64,000 nucleotides of DNA from Nannochloropsis salina CCMP1776 (GCA_004565275.1 SDOX01000002.1:1148848-1212847), one strand, 5' to 3'. Positions 39,416 through 51,433 are shown, counted from the stretch's first letter. Numbers and translations are program-made. The notes: a model not told the origin generated them from the sequence alone.

Positions 39416-42400
39416 TTATGCTTCCGCTCCCACAACCACCTCCCCTGATCGCTTCTCGCCCACGTTTTCCTTCCCACTTCCCTTCCCTGCCGCGCCTCTC
39501 CCGGTGGAGGACGGGCCAGAGGAAGGCAGCCCTGGCGTCGGACCCCACTCTGGCACTGTCTGCAGCCATCGGTGCCCCAATGCCTCCCGAGCAGTCGCTC
39601 GCTTGTTCTGATCCGGCGTCAGCAGGCGGGCAATGAAATGCTGAGCGTCCTTACTGATCCCTTCCCACGCACGACCTTGGAACCGTACGGGTTGATCCAA
39701 GCATTTCGTCGGGGGAATAAAGGGCAAGGTCCCCGCGAGTATCCGGTAGCAAATCACGCCCACGGCCCACATATCAGTGGGTTTTCCAAACGGTTGTTTT
39801 CGAATGATCTCCGGGGGAATGAAGCCCCCTGTGCCACAAATGCGGGAGAACGGGACGCGGTAGATGTCTCCAGTTTGTTTGAAAAACCGCACGTCGGGTA
39901 CTTTCCGGGAGAGGCCAAAGTCACAGACCTGTGCAGGGAGGAGGAAAGAGGCACGGGCGGGGGGGGGGGGGGGGGGGATGGAGGGAGAAAGGGAAGGGGG
40001 GGGTAAGAGATTGAAATAAAAGAGGACGTGGCGTGGGAAAACGACGGCACGGGGAGGGGTGAAAGACACGAGAGGAGGCTTCAGGAGGCGTGGGAAAGGG
40101 GGTTATGGTTTGAGTTGCCCTTCGTTACAGGTGACGACCACTCCCCCCACACAAGCAATCCCCCCCCCCGCAGTCAGTCTAGAAACCCCAGGCCCGCAGA
40201 TAAGCTTTGTACTCGTACCCTGAGAATCATTCCCAATGGAGAGGTATACATCCAGGTGCGCCGAAGCTGGGAAGCCTGCTGGTTGCCCTTGGAAAGCGCG
40301 GCCAAGGCAATGCCGTCGTCAAAGTCCGAGAACAGAAGATTCTGGGGCTTCAAGTCACAATGCAGCACCCCCGACCGGTGCAACAGGTCCACGGCATCCA
40401 GTATCTGTTTCACAACCCACATGGTCTCCAACTCCGTGAGTTTCCGACGAATTTGGAGCATTTGCTCCAAATTTCCATGGGTGGACCGGTCCATGACGAG
40501 GTAAACGTGCTCCACGGTCTCAAAGCACTCCCGCAGCCTAATCACGTTTCGATGGGGCGGGATGCGCCGCATGTTTTCAATTTCGTTCCGAACGCTCGCC
40601 TTCTCCTCCTCTGTGAACAAGTACCGCCGCTTGATCGCCTTCACCGCCACCTGATCTTGGCTGGCCCGGTGGACGCCTCCATAGACAGCCGCGTAGCTCC
40701 CCTCGCCCAGGACCTGGTTCTGATCCACGTCGTAGTCATCCCCTACTTTTCGTGGGCGCTCTCGCTCGTGGCCTGTTTTTCCTGCCCTCCCTTGCTTGCC
40801 TCCTCCCTCTTCTTCCCCTGCCGTGCCGTGCAACAAATGGGCCGAAATGAGGGTCGCCGTTTGACTGCGCCGGTACTCCGGACGATCCCCTCGCGTCCCG
40901 CCGTGATGCTCCTGCGTCCCGGAGAAACCAGGGGCCGACATGCCCTCCTTGGCACACGGGGAGCGGGAATGGTGGTAGTCGTGCCCCATCGCGTAGTCCT
41001 CCCCTCCCCCCGCCCGGCCCAGGCCCTCTGGGATCAGATGCTGCAACCGCGGAGGGGAACGGCCTTTCCTTCCCCCGCCCTCGTCCACGCTTGCGGTGGG
41101 CACCGCCATGTGCCCGGAGGAAAGCGCACGTTTCGACGGCAAGGTTGTGGACCGCGACAGGCCAACGGTCCCCTGTCGTTGCCCTCCCCCCCCATTCCCC
41201 CCTCCACGGCCCCACCACAGCCCCGTGAGAGCCACTGAGCTCGCCCGCCTCCAGTTTTTTGAGGCCCGCCGGTGAGTTGCTTGCTGCTCATCCTCTCCGT
41301 TGCTGCCCAGCAGCATCGATCCCATGCTCCCGCGTCGTCTCCACATGCCCGGGCCCTGCCGTCGCATTTTGTGCACGTAGTACACGCGGAAGCCGTTCCA
41401 CCGGTATAATATGTCTCGGTAGAGGGAGGGGCCGCGCCAGGTGGTCCTCAGGCCCGTCACGCAACAGTCGTCCAGGGAATTGCCAAACTTCCGGGAGATG
41501 TCCACGGCCCCGCCGTAGCGTTGTCGGGGCAATCCGTTCGTCATGGTCAACTCGGCGTACCAGGCTTGGCCGCTCTTGGTTTTGTGGGGGTACAACGACC
41601 GGCGCCGGGACTGTTGGTATTGCTCCGCTGAGAGGGCCAGGGCCCCTTTGAGGAACTTGTCCGACATGCTCTTCTTGTCCGCGGATTCGATGGACTGCGA
41701 CACGGCGCGGGCGGACAACGCGGCCAGGCGGTTCAATTCATCAAAGGACGCCGTCATCAAACCAGCGTGGGCCTGCTGACGGTGCCGCTCACGAAAGCGC
41801 TGCAAGCCATGCAAACTCGAGTAGCGCCCGGGCAAGAAGTGGAAAGTGCCAGTGAAGGGATTGGTCTTGATCCGCTTCCGGCGTTCGTGTTCTTCCTCGG
41901 TCAAGAGCAGGTTGTCAAAAAACGTTGCCCGGGCCCGGTTTCCCGCCCCCGGGGCATGCTGGAAGACACCCACAAAGGGACTGAATTTAGGCAAGCGCCC
42001 GTAAACATGCCGCGGACGACGCGAGGGTCGGCCACCCCCTCCTTCCCCCCGCTCCACGACCCCACCCTGCCCGTTGCGGCTCGGCCCGTGGACAGGGGGC
42101 CTGGGGCCACTTTGGTCGCCTTCGAGGGCCTTGCCCGCACCACGCTCATTCCCGCCCAGGGATGGGTGAGCGTTTCGACCAGCAGGAACCACGCTCGAGC
42201 CGTCTGAGTGCCCCGTGTGGTTGTCGTCACCGACGCCGACCTCTTGCATGGCAATTGTGTGGTTATTGCCTGTCAACGGGACCGTGCGGTGCGGGGTGGG
42301 GGGGGCATTTGTTTCCCCCGGGTTTGATGTCTTTCCCTCGCGCACGGGGTGCTCGGCTCCCTCCGTGAGAGAACACGAATCCCCACTTCCGGACATGGAG

Positions 42401-42624
42401 GGGGCCAAGGAAGCGCAGGATGTGGTCGACGAGCCTGGGCTGGTAGACAGGGTTGCTTCTTCTCCCGAGATCGATTCTGCCGTACACCCTCCGGGAGAGG
42501 AAGGGGGTGCCACCAAGGCGGGTCGCGTGGACTTACCCTGCATTGCGTGAGTCGCAAGTTGTGTGGGCAATGCAGCCTCCGCATCGGAGCTGCTTGCAGA
42601 ATAGGACTTTTCGGAGAAGGGCAT
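39416..42624 (-). CDS. Large Ser/Thr protein kinase, non-RD
   Basis: Two exons, complement(40219-42624) and (39416-39928), give 972 residues. Donor GTACGAG and acceptor TGCACAG, both phase 0, join ILR to VCDFGLS. The long N-terminal half is Gly/Ser/Arg-rich with a few ordered blocks (FSPFVGVFQHAPGAGNRA, NPFTGTFHFLPGRYSSLHGL). The kinase domain starts near residue 630 with LGEGSYAAVYGG and VAVKAIK, has GVLHCDLKPQNLLF (HCD instead of HRD, so a non-RD kinase), DFG, and GTGGFIPPEI. The GTLPF/LGHRW features of CAMK-like kinases follow. The catalytic Asp and Lys are present, so activity is likely. No calcium-binding or other accessory domain recognised. An upstream exon before ATG 42624 is possible. 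Confidence 0.85.
39959..39977. repeat. 19-bp G homopolymer (C run in kinase intron)
   Basis: Nineteen consecutive G on the plus strand. On the kinase's coding strand this is a C19 run about 30 bp upstream of the 3' splice site at 39929, serving as pyrimidine tract. Confidence 0.95.
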
Positions 42625-43120
42625 GCTGAACCGGAGGGAAGAGGTCAAATGATAGTCTCCCGATCTGCAATGCTTCTTGTCCTGATTGCCTTTGCTCCTG
42701 CTCTCGCCACCCTCTTAAACAATGTGGCTTGTGCTGTGCGCGTCAAAGAAGGCTAGCGGCTGGTGGGACGTTGGACATACCCCGTGTGCGACGCAGTGCT
42801 GGGAAAGATCAACGTGCTTGGACGGCAGACCTGCGTAGCGACAGAGAGTAAAGCCGCTCAGCTCCGGCTTTCGCGAAATCCTCGTGGAAACTAGCGTATC
42901 TGTATCCTTGTTTGACAAGAAGTAAAAGGAAAACGGCATTGCGGGGGCCGGGCGGGGGTTTAGACAAATCCATTTTCTTGGGAGCAGAAGACACCTCTCC
43001 GCGTTGCCTCAACCATCTCTTCAAGCAGAGCACTATGGCATCTATCAGACATGCAAACACACCGACATGCCAGTAGGACGGGGACACACCACGCAGCACA
43101 AGCATCCTGGATATTCTCCT
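42625..43120. other. Upstream region of the kinase
   Basis: Presumed promoter of the minus-strand kinase. A 98-codon minus frame (42809-43105) starts with ATG but has no recognisable content. Confidence 0.5.
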
Positions 43121-43444
43121 TTAAAACAAGTCCAGTGAATGGGCAATTTCCAAGCCATGTGGTGGGGAGTTAGCTCTGCACAGGAGTTCTGATGGGATTA
43201 GAATTTTTCGACTGCTGCCAATGGCGTGGCAACACCTCTTCTTGAAGTCCGTCCTACAAGTGGAACAAGTCACCAAACACCGCACGATGCGCCCTCCGTA
43301 GTCATGTGCACGTTTGGGAGCATGTCCACAGGCGGTCCATGGGTTAAGGCGAGGGGTGCCACGTGCTTTGAGGCTCAGGATTTTTCTTTTCAAAAGCTTT
43401 GTCCTGCCCGACCGGCGCGGAAGGGGAAGTAATTGCACAGTCAT
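43121..43444 (-). CDS. Possible small Cys-rich (zinc-ribbon-like) protein
   Basis: 107 residues from ATG 43444. The frame stays open upstream to 43534, adding a hydrophobic stretch without an ATG. The middle is basic (RRSGRTKLLKRKILSLK) followed by Cys at TACGHAPKR and a CxxC in RIVRCLVTCSTCRTDFKK. This pattern recalls RNase P Rpr2-type or similar zinc ribbons, but the first CxxC is not complete and I would not name it. Divergent from the acyl-CoA dehydrogenase gene. Confidence 0.33.
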   Translation of the reverse strand: MTVQLLPLPRRSGRTKLLKRKILSLKARGTPRLNPWTACGHAPKRAHDYGGRIVRCLVTCSTCRTDFKKRCCHAIGSSRKILIPSELLCRANSPPHGLEIAHSLDLF

Positions 43445-43555
43445 TATGCCGGCGAGACCCAAACCGATAAAACACGCGGTGGGAAAGAAAGAGGACACAG
43501 GCGCATCACGCGATCCCTCACGATCTTTATACACATTGTCCCCTAGGCTGCGAGC

Positions 43556-44959
43556 ATGCTCATTGGCTTTAATTTTAGTCGTCGCGCGGGCAGGGCCAGA
43601 TTTTTTCCCCCGTTGCCATGTCCTTCCTTTGGTGCTGCGACACCACCTCCTTTAAACGCGCAACGGTCAGCCCTTCTATGCATCACCACCACCGCAACCA
43701 AGCATTCTCGTCCATTTGTCAACCAAACACCTCCTCACCGTTTCTCCTCGGAACCTGTTCCGTCTCCACCCGTGCAATTCGACCCTTTCAATCCGACCGA
43801 AGAACACACCCACCTCCGTACAACCGTGCGAGCTTTTGTGGAGAAGGAGGTTGATCCCCAGGCATTGGCCTTTAACCGCCGCGAAGAGTTCAACTTGCCC
43901 CTCTTTCGAAAGCTTGGAGAGCTAGGCCTGTTGGGTTTGAGCGTCCCGGCGGAATACGGTGGGTCTGGTATGGACGCTACCGCGGTGGCCATAGCGCACG
44001 AGGAACTCTCGGCCGCCGATCCTGCCTTTTGCTTGGCCTACCTGGCGCATTCGTTGCTTTTTGTAAACAACCTGGCACAGAACGGCTCGCACGCGCAAAA
44101 ATCCAAATATTTGCCCGCTGCGTGCGCCGGTACTGCCGTGGGGGGTATGTGTATGAGTGAGCCGGGGGCAGGCACAGACGTATTGGGAATGGGCACCGCC
44201 GCCACAAAAGCAAGCGATGGATCGCACTACATATTGAACGGGGCGAAGATGTGGATCACAAACGGAACCGTGGACGGGCAGAGCACCGGGGATGTGTACT
44301 TAGTGTACGCCAAGACGGGCCAGGCGGCCAAGGACGTGAGCATGTTTCTGGTGGAGAAGGGATCCCCGGGCTTTCGTTTGGGCCAAAAATTGGAGGACAA
44401 GCTGGGAATGCGGGCGTCCATGACCGCCGAGCTGGTGTTCGACGACTGTCGGGTTCCGGTGGAGAATCTGGTGGGGAAGGAAGACGGGGCGGCGGCCTGC
44501 ATGATGCGGAATTTGGAAATTGAACGGGTGGGCCTGGCTGCCATGTCTGTAGGGCTGGCGCGTCGTTGTGTCGAGATCATGAACGCTTACGCAAAGGAGC
44601 GGAAAGCCTTTGGGCAACCTTTGAATGCTTTTGGTCAAGTGCAACGGCATGTGGCAGAGTCCTACGCCGAATATATGGCCGGGCGCGCCTATTTGTACTA
44701 CGTAGCAAATCAACTGGACTTGTCCTCGTCGGGGAACGGTCTGGACGCAGACGGGGTTAAATTGTACTGCGCGAAAATGGGCAAGGAGGTGGCGGACAGG
44801 GCGATTCAGGTCCTGGGCGGGTACGGTTACGTGGGAGAGTATCAGGTGGAGAGGTTGTGGCGAGATGCCAAGCTCTTGGAGATAGGGGGAGGAACGAACG
44901 AGGCTCACCATAAAAACATGGTCAGGGATTTGAGAAAGCATCATGAGAGGCTGTTGTAG
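43556..44959 (+). CDS. Isovaleryl-CoA dehydrogenase-like acyl-CoA dehydrogenase
   Basis: Mitochondrial flavoenzyme of leucine catabolism passing electrons to ETF. One exon, 467 residues. The first 60 or so residues are Arg/Ser/Pro-rich and lack acidic residues, fitting a mitochondrial presequence. Conserved blocks: LGLSVPAEYGGSGMDATAVA, MCMSEPGAGTDVLGMGT, YILNGAKMWITNG, LEDKLGMRAS, and QVLGGYGYVGEYQVERLWRD. The Glu near residue 322 in NLEIERVGLAAM is where isovaleryl-CoA dehydrogenase has its base. The C-terminal position used by other family members reads EIGGGTNEAHH with Gly instead of Glu, supporting the isovaleryl-type assignment. Substrate remains an inference from these two positions. 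Confidence 0.88.
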   Translation: MLIGFNFSRRAGRARFFPPLPCPSFGAATPPPLNAQRSALLCITTTATKHSRPFVNQTPPHRFSSEPVPSPPVQFDPFNPTEEHTHLRTTVRAFVEKEVDPQALAFNRREEFNLPLFRKLGELGLLGLSVPAEYGGSGMDATAVAIAHEELSAADPAFCLAYLAHSLLFVNNLAQNGSHAQKSKYLPAACAGTAVGGMCMSEPGAGTDVLGMGTAATKASDGSHYILNGAKMWITNGTVDGQSTGDVYLVYAKTGQAAKDVSMFLVEKGSPGFRLGQKLEDKLGMRASMTAELVFDDCRVPVENLVGKEDGAAACMMRNLEIERVGLAAMSVGLARRCVEIMNAYAKERKAFGQPLNAFGQVQRHVAESYAEYMAGRAYLYYVANQLDLSSSGNGLDADGVKLYCAKMGKEVADRAIQVLGGYGYVGEYQVERLWRDAKLLEIGGGTNEAHHKNMVRDLRKHHERLL

Positions 44960-45422
44960 ATTCCAAGGCAGAGGAAGTTGCGGGAAGGAAGGATGGATGT
45001 GCAATGGGTGGGGCGATGTACTTGTGTAAAGCGCCACGGATGCCAAGGGTTAGCAAGAGATGATTGTAGCTGCGTTGTGGTATGTAATGATCATAGCTTG
45101 CTTTGTACAAAATAACGTCAAAAAACAAAGAAAGAGATGTAAAAAGTCGCCCTGTAAGAATTTGGATGAAGCACCTCATGGTGTAATTGTTTTTTACACC
45201 GAAGCACGCGAACACGCCAATGTCTTCCAACTCGTACAGCAAAAATGCCCTTTAATGCACGCCATATCTGCTCCTGCAAGCCTGATAGTTACAAATGCAA
45301 CCTCCGGACTAGCTCTCATTCAGACTGTCTGACGGGTGGAGAACTTGTTTCCACAATCATTCTTAAACGTTTGCTTGTTGCGTTCGATGTCGCTAAGCAT
45401 TGCATTGTCCGTAATGCCTTTC
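44960..45422. other. Convergent 3' intergenic region
   Basis: Between the dehydrogenase stop and the stop of the tentative gene at 45423-45745. Nothing recognised. Confidence 0.5.
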
Positions 45423-45745
45423 CTAGCTCTGCTTGACTTTTAAAAAGGACATCCACTTGTTTTGGGGCCCGAGCTCAAATTTGTGAGCAATTGCATTCCT
45501 TTCCTCTTTGATTCCACTTTCACTCCCATCACTTACGATCGCGTTGGGCACAGTATTATCTACGTCTTTCCCTTTTCCTCCCCCAAGATCCTCGAAAAGA
45601 AATTGTGAAACAAGGTGGATGCTCAAATCAGGAGTGGAGAAATGAAAACTACAGCCACAATTTGCAAGGGTTGAATAGGAACAAACAATCGAAGCGGATT
45701 TCCTGTTTCGTCCTTTTGGGGGTTTTGGCGACTGCGTGATATCAT
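45423..45745 (-). CDS. Tentative two-exon small protein
   Basis: Exon 1, complement(45653-45745), encodes 31 residues (ISRSRQNPQKDETGNPLRLF, ending PIQPLQIVA) up to a GTAGTT donor. A 62-bp pyrimidine-rich intron ends TTTTCGAG. Exon 2, complement(45423-45590), gives 55 more residues (GGGKGKDVDNTVPNAIVSD, ending NKWMSFLKVKQS). Both joins are phase 0, for 86 residues in all. Unknown family. Divergent from the plastid-protein gene at 45950, 205 bp away. Confidence 0.4.
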
Positions 45746-45949
45746 GGAGCTATGACATCAACGTGGAGATTGATTCCTATTCTTGGTCCGGGTGCACGAT
45801 ATAATGTGCGCGTATCATGACGAACTGCATTCTCACACTCATTTCTTGATAACCGCGTGGATCTCAGGCCCTGTTATTCATGCTGTGCTGACCGGGACCA
45901 CCGTCCCGTGCAGGGAGACTGCGGGGGTGGGAGGGATACATAGGACGCG

Positions 45950-48064
45950 ATGGCTTGGAAAACTTGTCCTGCTAGCAAGTGCTTGGGCATAATTGTTTTC
46001 CTGACGGTGCTCGTGGTATCTCATGCTTTCCAGTCGTCAGCACCTTGGGGTTCACGTATTGGTACAGCCAGACGGGAGTTGGTCGCGTCGGAGCCATGCA
46101 GGAAAAGCCCTACCCATCCCCCGTTGTGGGCCGCTCCCGCGACCGAGCCTGCACCGCCCGTGGCACAAGACGTAGAAGACGAGGCCAAAGGAGCCCAAGT
46201 CTCGGAAAGCGATGTTGGAGGGACCTTGTGGGGTTTTAGGGGACGGGAAGAGGAAGGGTCAGTACGCGGGACGGGACCAACCCCTGAGAATCCGGAAGCA
46301 AATTTGGGTTGGACTGAAGATTTTTTAAGCAATATTGGCCTCTCCGGTGATACCTTGCTCGATAACTTGCGGAGAAGCGCCGACCAGGATGTGTCCAGCA
46401 ACACTTTGAAAGCCATTCTCGCGGCTCAGGAGGAATCTCGCTCCTTACTGGCCAAATTACAAGCTGAATTGCTCTCTACAAGTGCTTATGCAGCGTCGAA
46501 GGCCTTGGCGGACAGCAAACTCTTAATTAGCATGGGCATCGTCGTGGCATCGGAGCTTGCTCAAGTTCTGGCGCGGCCATTGCTTCCAGCCCCGTCTGAT
46601 TCCACACCCCAAGGCACTCCCTTCCCTCCCTCAAGCCCAGCCAAGGGGGGGCCTTCGACCCCAACCCCCTCCCACGACCAACCGCTAGACTTTTCCGGGA
46701 CTGGCAACACCCTCCCACCAGGCCCAGCGTCCACCCCTCTCTTCAGCCTGGCCGAGAAAGTCGCGCTCGTCCAACGCGGCATCTACCCCTACGATTGGTC
46801 CGGCTATCTGTCAGGCACACCTTCCACATTCATCCTCCCTTCCTTTTCCTCCGCCGGAGATCCCGACGCACTCTTTCAAGACATGTACCGCAAAACGGCG
46901 AAACCAAAACTGCTGCCATCCCTTCCCTTCCTGCCCCGCCTCCCCCAGGCCCTGGTCCTCCCCCTCGACCTCCTGGCCGCCCTCCCTGCGATCCCCAGCC
47001 AAGCCTTCCGCACCGTGGACGCCGCCCGCCGCCTCAACAAACAGGCCGCCAGCAGGCAGCCGTCTAGGCGGCTGTGGGCGCAGAGTCTGGCCATGGCCTC
47101 CACCATCGCCCGTCCCCTCCTCGAGCAACCGACCGGGTTCCGGCAACGGCTGCCGTTACCGGACGAGAAACGGTTACCGTTACGAGGAGAAAATCGGTCC
47201 CCGCGGTCGCAACGTCCGGCAGGGCCTCAACAAGTGGAAAAGCTGATGCGACAAGGACGGTCGCGTAGGTCCAGGGAGGGGAATGCGGATGGTCGGGAAG
47301 GACCTCGGGCCTATGCCAAGGAAGAAGAGGAGGACGAGCCGAGCAGGGCACCGCGGTCGAGAACGCGATCCCGATGGTGGGATGGCATACGGCCAAGGCG
47401 GGCCAGCGACGTGGTTGCATCCCCTCCCTCCGCCTCGCCCTCCCTCCCGTCCTCGCCCCCTGTCCTCGATGCACGTGTCGAAGCCTCGGGGACAATTCCG
47501 CGAACGGAGGCGACAAGTCTGGGCCTGGATCCGGGTAAATTTCCATCGCTGTCTTCCTTGATGGAGGACTGGGAGGAAGAGGAGGGGGGGGCAGGGATGG
47601 AGGAAGTGATGAGCGTCTCTCGCATGGGCCGGGCGCGAGGAGGCGCAAGGGCAGGAGGTGCGACGGTGATGGATGGGAGGGAAACGGCATGGGAGGGAGG
47701 GAGCGAGGGAGGGAGGGTAGAGGTACTGTATGCGACCGAGTTGGAAGGGGGCGAGGTGCGCCGTTTGGGCGGGGGAGAGGAGGAAGTGATCGAGCTTCGG
47801 GTGGAGGAGGTGGAGGAGGAAGGGTGGGAGGCAAGGGATTGGTCATCCGTGTTGGGCAAGGTGGGCCTGCGTATGCTGGACGTGGCCCTGCTCGGCTTGG
47901 AGTATGTAACGGTGGAAGGTCTCCCACGGGTCCAAAAACGGCTGGTAACGGCCGGGAAACGGTTGCAACAGGCCGCCTGGGGGGAAAGAGGGAAGCCTGG
48001 GTGGGACCTGATGCCGGCGTTCGAGAAGCCCATGGACGCCAAGACCATGTCCACGCGCCGATAG
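45950..48064 (+). CDS. Unknown plastid-targeted protein
   Basis: 704 residues in one exon. The N-terminus has a clear signal peptide (CLGIIVFLTVLVVSHAFQSS) whose His-Ala-Phe cleavage context and following Ser/Arg-rich stretch match heterokont plastid presequences. Residues about 125-205 are helical and acidic (NIGLSGDTLLDNLRRSADQD, KAILAAQEESRSLLAKLQAE), then a hydrophobic span-like SKLLISMGIVVASELAQVL type segment and Pro/Ser-rich linkers. Next come EKVALVQRGIYPYDWSGYLS, a long Arg/Gly/Glu low-complexity half, and a C-terminal helix (VGLRMLDVALLGLEYVTVEG). I recognise no domain. The helical blocks look like conserved cores inside disordered spacers. Confidence 0.7.
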   Translation: MAWKTCPASKCLGIIVFLTVLVVSHAFQSSAPWGSRIGTARRELVASEPCRKSPTHPPLWAAPATEPAPPVAQDVEDEAKGAQVSESDVGGTLWGFRGREEEGSVRGTGPTPENPEANLGWTEDFLSNIGLSGDTLLDNLRRSADQDVSSNTLKAILAAQEESRSLLAKLQAELLSTSAYAASKALADSKLLISMGIVVASELAQVLARPLLPAPSDSTPQGTPFPPSSPAKGGPSTPTPSHDQPLDFSGTGNTLPPGPASTPLFSLAEKVALVQRGIYPYDWSGYLSGTPSTFILPSFSSAGDPDALFQDMYRKTAKPKLLPSLPFLPRLPQALVLPLDLLAALPAIPSQAFRTVDAARRLNKQAASRQPSRRLWAQSLAMASTIARPLLEQPTGFRQRLPLPDEKRLPLRGENRSPRSQRPAGPQQVEKLMRQGRSRRSREGNADGREGPRAYAKEEEEDEPSRAPRSRTRSRWWDGIRPRRASDVVASPPSASPSLPSSPPVLDARVEASGTIPRTEATSLGLDPGKFPSLSSLMEDWEEEEGGAGMEEVMSVSRMGRARGGARAGGATVMDGRETAWEGGSEGGRVEVLYATELEGGEVRRLGGGEEEVIELRVEEVEEEGWEARDWSSVLGKVGLRMLDVALLGLEYVTVEGLPRVQKRLVTAGKRLQQAAWGERGKPGWDLMPAFEKPMDAKTMSTRR

Positions 48065-48535
48065 TCCCTTCCTTCCCTTCCTTTCTTCCGCCCTCCATCC
48101 TTCCCGCCTTGCCTTCCTTCCTCCCTTCCGTCGGCCCCTACTTCCCTCCTACCCTGTGGACTGTGCAATGATTTGTGCACGTTTTTCTTCCCTACAATAA
48201 CACTTCAAGAAAGCAAAATGAACAATAACTTTTCTTTGTACGAACGCAATCGTCCTCGCATTGGTTTTTCTTTCTCGCCTCCTTCCTTCCTAGGACCCCC
48301 GCCCTCCCGCCCTCCCTTCCCCCTCGTCCCGCTACCTTCTCCGCGTCACCCCAACCGGCCTAACGTCTGAGACCCCATCCCCCTCCCACCTAGACCAGGA
48401 TATCACTGCAGGTGCAGTCATGGCCTACCCCCTTCCTTGGAGCCGCCGCCTCATACCGCTGGCGTCGACGTGAATTTGTACTGTGACGAGGTGCGGGTGA
48501 GAGTAATTGATAGATTGAGCTCGTGTCTACATGCG
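48065..48535. other. Convergent 3' intergenic region
   Basis: Low-complexity (CCTT)n-like sequence between two stop codons. No gene seen. Confidence 0.6.
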
Positions 48536-49646
<1,111 letters not shown>

Positions 49647-50167
49647 CTACTTCCTCATGTTCTTTTCGAGCGCTAGGCTAGCTCGGCATCTGTACGCCGT
49701 GGTGGGGTTTCCCTCCAGTATATGATAGTTTTGAGCGCTTTGAATGGCATGCAATACGAGCGCGCGGAACCCAGACCTCCCGCTTCCCCTGCTTTTCTTC
49801 TCGACTCGATTCGATAACACGTCCGGGCCCTCGCGTCTTTTCCTGCATGTAACTTGTTCCTTGCCATTGGACACAGTCACGAGAATTTTTAAAATTTGTT
49901 GATTCCATGTCAACCTCTTTGCTCGGCGGGAAGAGCTTCGGAAAGGTATTAATAGTTGGTGTTGTTCGAGCACAAATCGAGACAAAAATATCTCGAAGCC
50001 ATACAACGTCACGGTTTGCTGCGGTACAATAGCTTCGAGAGGAGAGAAACTCTAGCTGTCTTATTATTTGTTTACATCACTGGAGAGAAATTCTCAAGAG
50101 AAATAGAGAAGGGAGAGTTACGGAGTTCCCAATGGGGCATGCTACCCAAAAGTCTAACTGGAATCAT
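49647..50167 (-). CDS. Tentative two-exon protein, unknown
   Basis: Exon 1, complement(50081-50167), encodes 29 residues (MIPVRLLGSMPHWELRN...). A 62-bp intron runs from GTGATG to ACCGCAG. Exon 2, complement(49647-50018), gives 123 residues, among them KRLTWNQQILKILVTVSNGK, LVLHAIQSAQNYHILEGNPT and ALEKNMRK at the end. Both joins are phase 0, 152 residues in total. The region is AT-richer than the recognised genes, and I know no family. Confidence 0.35.
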
Positions 50168-51433
50168 TTTATAAAATCAACGATTGATGTGGCGATTATC
50201 TTCTTTTTTTTTTTAACTAAGCGAAGGATTTGGTGCAAAAGAGCACACATTTTATGGGCAAGTGTTACAATGAACAGGGACGAGCAACATAACGAGCTAA
50301 TAAATGTTGGAAAACTCGAGAAACGGTAAGTTTATCACGTAGCCAGCAGTACACTCCTTCCAACGAGTCCCACTAACGTGATTTATATCAGACGCTATGA
50401 CACCCTAGCAATTCTTCGGTGTGACCGTCATAGCAACTCTGTAGCAGCCGCTTTTCTCGATCTTGCTGTCTACGCTTATTAAACCGATCGGTACTGTCCG
50501 GTGCGACGCACTTACTAGACCGGCCATCGCGGGTAGACATGTCTTATGACGTGCTGATAATTGTAGAAACGCATCTGAGGCCCTTCGACACGTCTGTTGA
50601 GGCACGCAGCAGTTCTCGAAACGAAAACAAATGTGGTGCTTGAGATTGTCCTTTGCTTCCTTCGAGGCATGATTTAGAATTTCAACAGCAAGCATATGTA
50701 TAGCTCTTGCCCTACCGGTGCAATGAAAATTACTATATTCTTAATGTTGTACCCATTCTCTGTCCTTTTTTTGCCCCTTCCAATTGCTTATTTTGCACTA
50801 CATCCACTGAATGGGTCACATCTACTGGTACGTACGAGATGGCAGGTTGATGCCAACTAGACCTGCTCTTAATTTTGCACATCATTTTTCATGTCGAACG
50901 TATTGCAATACGCCCTCAATTCGAAGCAAAGGGGTTGATTTTTACATAGGGCATCCTCTAAGATAACTCCGAAGAAAAAGCCGATACGGCAAACAAAAGG
51001 GGGGTGCGTGGATTGTGACGGCAGGAGCACCATTTTCACGTCTGTACCCCTCTCAGCGATCTTCCGGTATATGTACCCTCCGATACTTCCACGATGCATG
51101 CTCAGTTCTTTACTTAGGCCTTTGCATTGAGTAACTGGGTATACATGGCAAATATGGACTGTGCAAGGCATGTACGGATACTAAATCTTGGAGCACGTCC
51201 CACGGGACTGGTCCTCGCTAATCCGTCAACAACTGACCATAGGAACCCCAATTAACAGGTGACCGTGTCTGGATAAAAGGTTAAAGGCCGACCAACTTCC
51301 TGCACAGTCTCAAATCTGTAGTCGAGCATCGACTGTCCCCCTCAAAGGAATTAGCCGTACCCAAGGGCCCAAATAAAAGCGGAATAGCAGCGCTCTTGGT
51401 AGCGGTGGAAATAGTCAAGCAACGTTCAAATAT
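50168..51433. other. AT-richer spacer with two orphan ORFs
   Basis: Upstream of the inositol synthase fusion. It holds two minus-strand ATG frames of 96 and 100 residues (50405-50695 and 50869-51171), both intronless, without recognisable features. They could be exons of one gene, relics, or chance. The final stretch presumably holds the fusion gene's promoter. Confidence 0.45.

Noticed and set aside
42809-43105. 98-codon minus-strand ORF upstream of the kinase
   Set aside because: ATG start but no recognisable content and no link by splicing to the kinase that I could see.
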